Shown here: positions 12,336 to 14,697 of the stretch, piece by piece | Layout of the letters: each line of letters begins with the position of its first letter | How positions within the stretch are numbered: the stretch's first letter is position 1 | Origin: Candidatus Methanophagales archaeon | GTDB lineage: Archaea; Halobacteriota; Syntropharchaeia; Alkanophagales; Methanospirareceae | Length of the DNA: 14,697 nt | Assembly: GCA_030617585.1 (NCBI GenBank) | Contig: JAUWVD010000008.1 | Coordinates: 1-14,697, forward strand | Reading direction: 5' to 3' | Translations under genes and position numbers: made by a program | Notes under the pieces: model-generated | Databases searched by the model: none | The model's input: only the letters and a program-made list of their open reading frames with translations | Told to the model about the DNA's origin: nothing

Positions 12336-12817
12336 TACAAATAAGGGGTTCGCTCCCGCTCTTTCTGCTCTCTATACCTTCTTCTTAACATTGGATCACT
12401 ATTCATTCGCTCTATCTCCAGGTCCAACTTCTCATCCAGCTTCGCTTGCTTTTCTGAGATATAGTCCGTAGAAAGCGCATTAGCAGAATCAGAGGAATAT
12501 TGCTGCACTCCGGCCATTATAATGGCTGGATCGGCCTTTTGAGGCGAGATCAAACCGAAAGGAACTGGCGCGCCTGCAACCATAAGCTTTCCTATCTCAT
12601 CATCGGTTTTCCCTACTTCACAGCCAAATCCCATCGCTTCATTACGTCCCGTATGCTCAATTTTTATCTGCCACATACGCTCAGAGCTGGAGATGAACAT
12701 GTCATATCGACCCTTTGGATTCCGTCCGGATAGTACTCTCCAGTCTTCCCTATTCTTGCTCTTATCCCATTTCTCTTTTAGTATCTGTGTTATTTCCGCC
12801 GATGTTTTTATCCCCAT
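12335..12817 (-). CDS. Unrecognised small soluble protein coupled to DUF99
   Basis: I do not recognise this 160-residue protein. The N-terminal part (TSAEITQILKEKWDKSKNREDWRVLSGRNPKGRYDMFISSSERMWQIKIE) looks like an alpha/beta domain with a strand-rich core. The middle has glycine/proline turns (MGFGCEVG, AGAPVPFGLISPQKADPAII). The C-terminus (about 122-160) is a highly charged helix (SEKQAKLDEKLDLEIERMN, then RRRYREQKERER) that could be a coiled coil or bind nucleic acid. The frame opens at TTG 12823, but ATG 12817 is the more likely start. It has a single cysteine and no membrane segment. Its stop overlaps the DUF99 start by one base, which argues that the two products work together. The gene is divergent from cobY. 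Confidence 0.75.
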   Translation of the reverse strand: MGIKTSAEITQILKEKWDKSKNREDWRVLSGRNPKGRYDMFISSSERMWQIKIEHTGRNEAMGFGCEVGKTDDEIGKLMVAGAPVPFGLISPQKADPAIIMAGVQQYSSDSANALSTDYISEKQAKLDEKLDLEIERMNSDPMLRRRYREQKERERTPYL

Positions 12818-12899
12818 TTTCAAGTCTCATTGTATAATTGAGCTATAAAGATATAAATTTTACTATTCAGAAAGCAATTAAAATTTGGGGTTTAATGTA

Positions 12900-13478
12900 A
12901 TGATTGCGATAATCCTTGCAGGTGGGAAGAGCAGCAGAATGGGGTGGCATAAGGGGGGTGAGAAGGCAGTTACAAAGATAGATGGAAAGCGACTAATAGA
13001 TTTGCTTGTCGAGAGCGTTTCCAAATCAAGAGTATCTGATTTTATCGTGGCTATCACAGACAACACACCAGAAACAGAGGCGTATTGCAAACGTGTAAGA
13101 TATAAAACAGTAGCAACACCCGGGGCGGGTTATCACGAAGATTTGCAATATCTGCTCCTGTGTTATCCAGAATTCATATCAGTTGCATGTGACATCCCGT
13201 TTTTAAGAACTGAGCATATTAATGCGATGCTAGACGCTTTTTCCTCGCACCGCACCAGCATCACAGGCGCTGTTCCCCGGAAGATAGTGCCAAAGAAGGT
13301 AATACCAAGCTACACGTTTGAGCATGAAGGAAAAGAACTCGTTTCCTGTGGCATCAATGTGGTCACGAGTTCTAAAGATACGATACCTTTTGTCTTTAAT
13401 GATCCTTTACTTGGCATAAATGTTAATACACGAGATGATTTGCGAATAGCAAATATTATTTTACAAAAGTTAAAATAA
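12900..13478 (+). CDS. cobY: Adenosylcobinamide-phosphate guanylyltransferase CobY
   Basis: CobY transfers GMP from GTP to adenosylcobinamide phosphate, giving AdoCbi-GDP, the activated form that receives the lower ligand in archaeal corrinoid synthesis. The 192-residue protein has the nucleotidyltransferase signature LAGGKSSRMG (6-15), a lysine in the following GGEKAVTKIDGKRLIDLL region, and the metal-binding Asp98 in VACDIPFL, with GINVNTRDDLRIAN at the end. The open frame begins at TTG 12885; I place the start at ATG 12900 because MIAIILAGGKSSRM is the normal family N-terminus and GGGGT (12887-12891) lies eight bases before. Related MobA enzymes share the fold, but the size and C-terminus fit CobY. 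Corrinoid is needed for methyl transfer by Mtr in this lineage. Confidence 0.88.
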   Translation: MIAIILAGGKSSRMGWHKGGEKAVTKIDGKRLIDLLVESVSKSRVSDFIVAITDNTPETEAYCKRVRYKTVATPGAGYHEDLQYLLLCYPEFISVACDIPFLRTEHINAMLDAFSSHRTSITGAVPRKIVPKKVIPSYTFEHEGKELVSCGINVVTSSKDTIPFVFNDPLLGINVNTRDDLRIANIILQKLK

Positions 13479-13528
13479 TCATAGAAGTAAATGAAATATA
13501 ATAAAATGAATAACTTACGTGTTTTCGT

Positions 13529-14638
13529 CTAACAACTTAACTTCACAATCTCCCCTTCATGTATTATCGCCGCAATATCATCCCGTGTCGCTCTCCTCAC
13601 TACCCCTCTTATCGGGTTCCTCACGTTTCGCATATTCGGCGTGTCATTTTTTATCACCAACAAATTCGCCTTTTTACCCTCTTCTATGGACCCCGTGAAT
13701 TTCCCCTCATTCAGTATCTTTGCGGAATTAAGTGTGCACATCTTCATTACTTCTCTTTCATCGAGCCGAAAAATTTTGGCGATGAATTCCAGCTCGGAGA
13801 ACATATTAGGCGAGTTGAGCATCACGTTATCTGTGCCGACACCCACAGTTAAACCCGATTCAAGCATTTGAAGCAAAGGCGGCAGTCCCATACCTGTCAC
13901 CAGATTTGACCGAATACAGACGACAGAACCAATATCCATATCCTGCATCCTCTTGAAGTCCTGTGGTGATGCATGTATAAGATGCACAATGAAGTCGGGC
14001 TCAAGTTCTATCGCGCCACTTATGTCTTCTGCATTCCTTTCACCCGCGTGAAGTGCGAACATTTTCCCCCTTCTCTTCGTCTCCTCGGCCAAGAATATCA
14101 ACTCTGTCTGCGGATAGTCCGCCACAGTGCTCAGCCCGATTCCATCCACAGCTTCAAAAAGCACGTTAATATCTTCATCGCTACGCTTCGCTTTCTCTGT
14201 CATTCTGCCGAATGATTTCATACTTAAATGCTCGCGCCCCCCAGCCAGATCAAAAGCTTCTTCCAATGCTTGCAGACCATAAATGCCACCTTCACGGAAA
14301 TCCGCGAACATCTGTGTACCAGTAGCAAAAATATCAGCAAAGGTATCGCTCATCGCGGAAACAAGCGCGTCATGTGCTGTTTCTCCCAATAATTTATGTT
14401 TATACCCTCCGGGACCCACTAATTGCTCTAAAGGCATATTATCAGGCTCTTTTGCTACCGAATCGCCGATGTGTGTATGTGCATTGACGAAAGACGGAAT
14501 TATAATGCCTTCTACTGCTGATTCTATCTGCCCCTCTCCTATCTCTTTTAGCTTTCCATCTTCTATTACCACATACCCCGCCATTTCCTCGAATTCATCG
14601 CCATATACAACTGTCCCTGAAAGCGTTAGTTCGGTCAT
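13529..14638 (-). CDS. Amidohydrolase-superfamily metal-dependent hydrolase/deaminase
   Basis: This 369-residue protein is an amidohydrolase of the SsnA/TrzA-like type. It has a short N-terminal beta-sandwich strand set (1-45), the metal-binding HTH (His54, His56 in FVNAHTHIGDS), His197 in FALHAGER, His222 in LIHASPQD and the catalytic Asp270 in VGVGTDNVM. The C-terminus returns to the sandwich with GSIEEGKKANLLVI, typical of the group. No lysine suits a carbamylated bridge, so a mononuclear deaminase-like site is likely. Substrates in this group include cytosine, guanine, SAH/MTA and imidazolones; the sequence alone does not decide. The start codon overlaps the TGA of a possible upstream frame as ATGA (14638-14635), suggesting it is a downstream gene of an operon that runs off the right edge. 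Confidence 0.87.
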   Translation of the reverse strand: MTELTLSGTVVYGDEFEEMAGYVVIEDGKLKEIGEGQIESAVEGIIIPSFVNAHTHIGDSVAKEPDNMPLEQLVGPGGYKHKLLGETAHDALVSAMSDTFADIFATGTQMFADFREGGIYGLQALEEAFDLAGGREHLSMKSFGRMTEKAKRSDEDINVLFEAVDGIGLSTVADYPQTELIFLAEETKRRGKMFALHAGERNAEDISGAIELEPDFIVHLIHASPQDFKRMQDMDIGSVVCIRSNLVTGMGLPPLLQMLESGLTVGVGTDNVMLNSPNMFSELEFIAKIFRLDEREVMKMCTLNSAKILNEGKFTGSIEEGKKANLLVIKNDTPNMRNVRNPIRGVVRRATRDDIAAIIHEGEIVKLSC

Positions 14639-14697
14639 TTACATTTAATGGTTTGTGCTTTCTTCGTATGAAAAGGTTTGTGCTTCCTCATCAAGTA
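14635..14697 (-). CDS. Possible 3' end of an upstream gene at the right edge
   Basis: On the minus strand the frame entering from the edge stays open for 20 codons and ends at TGA 14637-14635, overlapping the amidohydrolase ATG (ATGA). The peptide (YLMRKHKPFHTKKAQTIKCK) is strongly basic. The overlap type is that of a coupled operon, but 20 codons are too few to identify a family and a chance open frame is possible. The same DNA holds AAGCACAAACC twice, 26 bases apart and in different frames. Confidence 0.35.
   Translation of the reverse strand, partial: YLMRKHKPFHTKKAQTIKCK

Noticed and set aside
12515..12534. Palindrome GCCATTATAATGGC inside the unknown gene on the minus strand
   Set aside because: It lies in the middle of a well-supported coding frame, is short, and no promoter or gene boundary is near, so coding chance is the simplest reading.

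Overview
The window looks like a piece of a methanogen-lineage euryarchaeal chromosome. Evidence for this is a methanogenesis marker 3 (Mmp3) gene, archaeal GTP cyclohydrolase MptA (tetrahydromethanopterin pathway), archaeal CobY, TFB, ribosomal protein eL21, archaeal RNase HII, archaeal-style TATA boxes and two tRNA genes without encoded CCA. A metV-metF pair (methylene-tetrahydrofolate reductase family) sits beside these C1/methanogenesis genes. This combination is known for ANME-1 (Ca. Methanophagales) and close relatives such as Syntrophoarchaeia, where MetF is thought to replace F420-dependent Mer. I therefore infer an ANME-1-like archaeon; this is an inference, not a database match.

Layout. 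1-176 (-): 5' part of a dUTPase gene, divergent from mmp3 (238-1779, +). 1774-1808: a perfect inverted repeat containing the mmp3 stop codon, then an AT-rich dispersed repeat. 1902-1975 (-): elongator tRNA-Met(CAT), whose 5' end overlaps the 3' end of mptA (1961-2923, -). 2996-4179 (+): a two-gene redox unit, a secreted thioredoxin-fold protein with a PGF-CTERM-like tail and a CcdA-type membrane electron carrier. 4252-5948 (+): metV-metF, ending in a hairpin terminator. 6010-6663 (+): a metallo-beta-lactamase hydrolase, convergent with and overlapping a class II HMG-CoA reductase (6632-7915, -). The reductase is divergent from rpl21e (8008-8307, +). 8317-8425: a second hairpin plus the second copy of the dispersed repeat, next to tRNA-Val(GAC) (8464-8536, -). 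8598-9053 (+): a thioredoxin reductase with its middle missing. 9080-9976 (+): an AT-rich orphan membrane/coiled-coil gene. 9968-10069 (-): a possible gene remnant. 10117-11720 (+): rnhB and tfb in tandem. 11748-12817 (-): a DUF99 gene translationally coupled to an unrecognised upstream gene. 12900-13478 (+): cobY. 13529-14638 (-): an amidohydrolase, perhaps coupled to a gene running off the right edge.

Functionally the window mixes core C1 metabolism (Mmp3 for methyl-CoM reductase maturation, MptA for the pterin carrier, MetVF for the methylene/methyl step, CobY for the corrinoid used by methyltransferases) with lipid synthesis (HMGR), extracytoplasmic disulfide chemistry (thioredoxin plus CcdA) and information processing (tRNAs, eL21, RNase HII, TFB, dUTPase). 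The 8.3-10.1 kb stretch is the accessory-looking part: repeat, tRNA, decayed gene, orphan gene and remnant lie together. No CRISPR array, complete insertion sequence or rRNA is present, and no gene-free stretch exceeds 300 bases.
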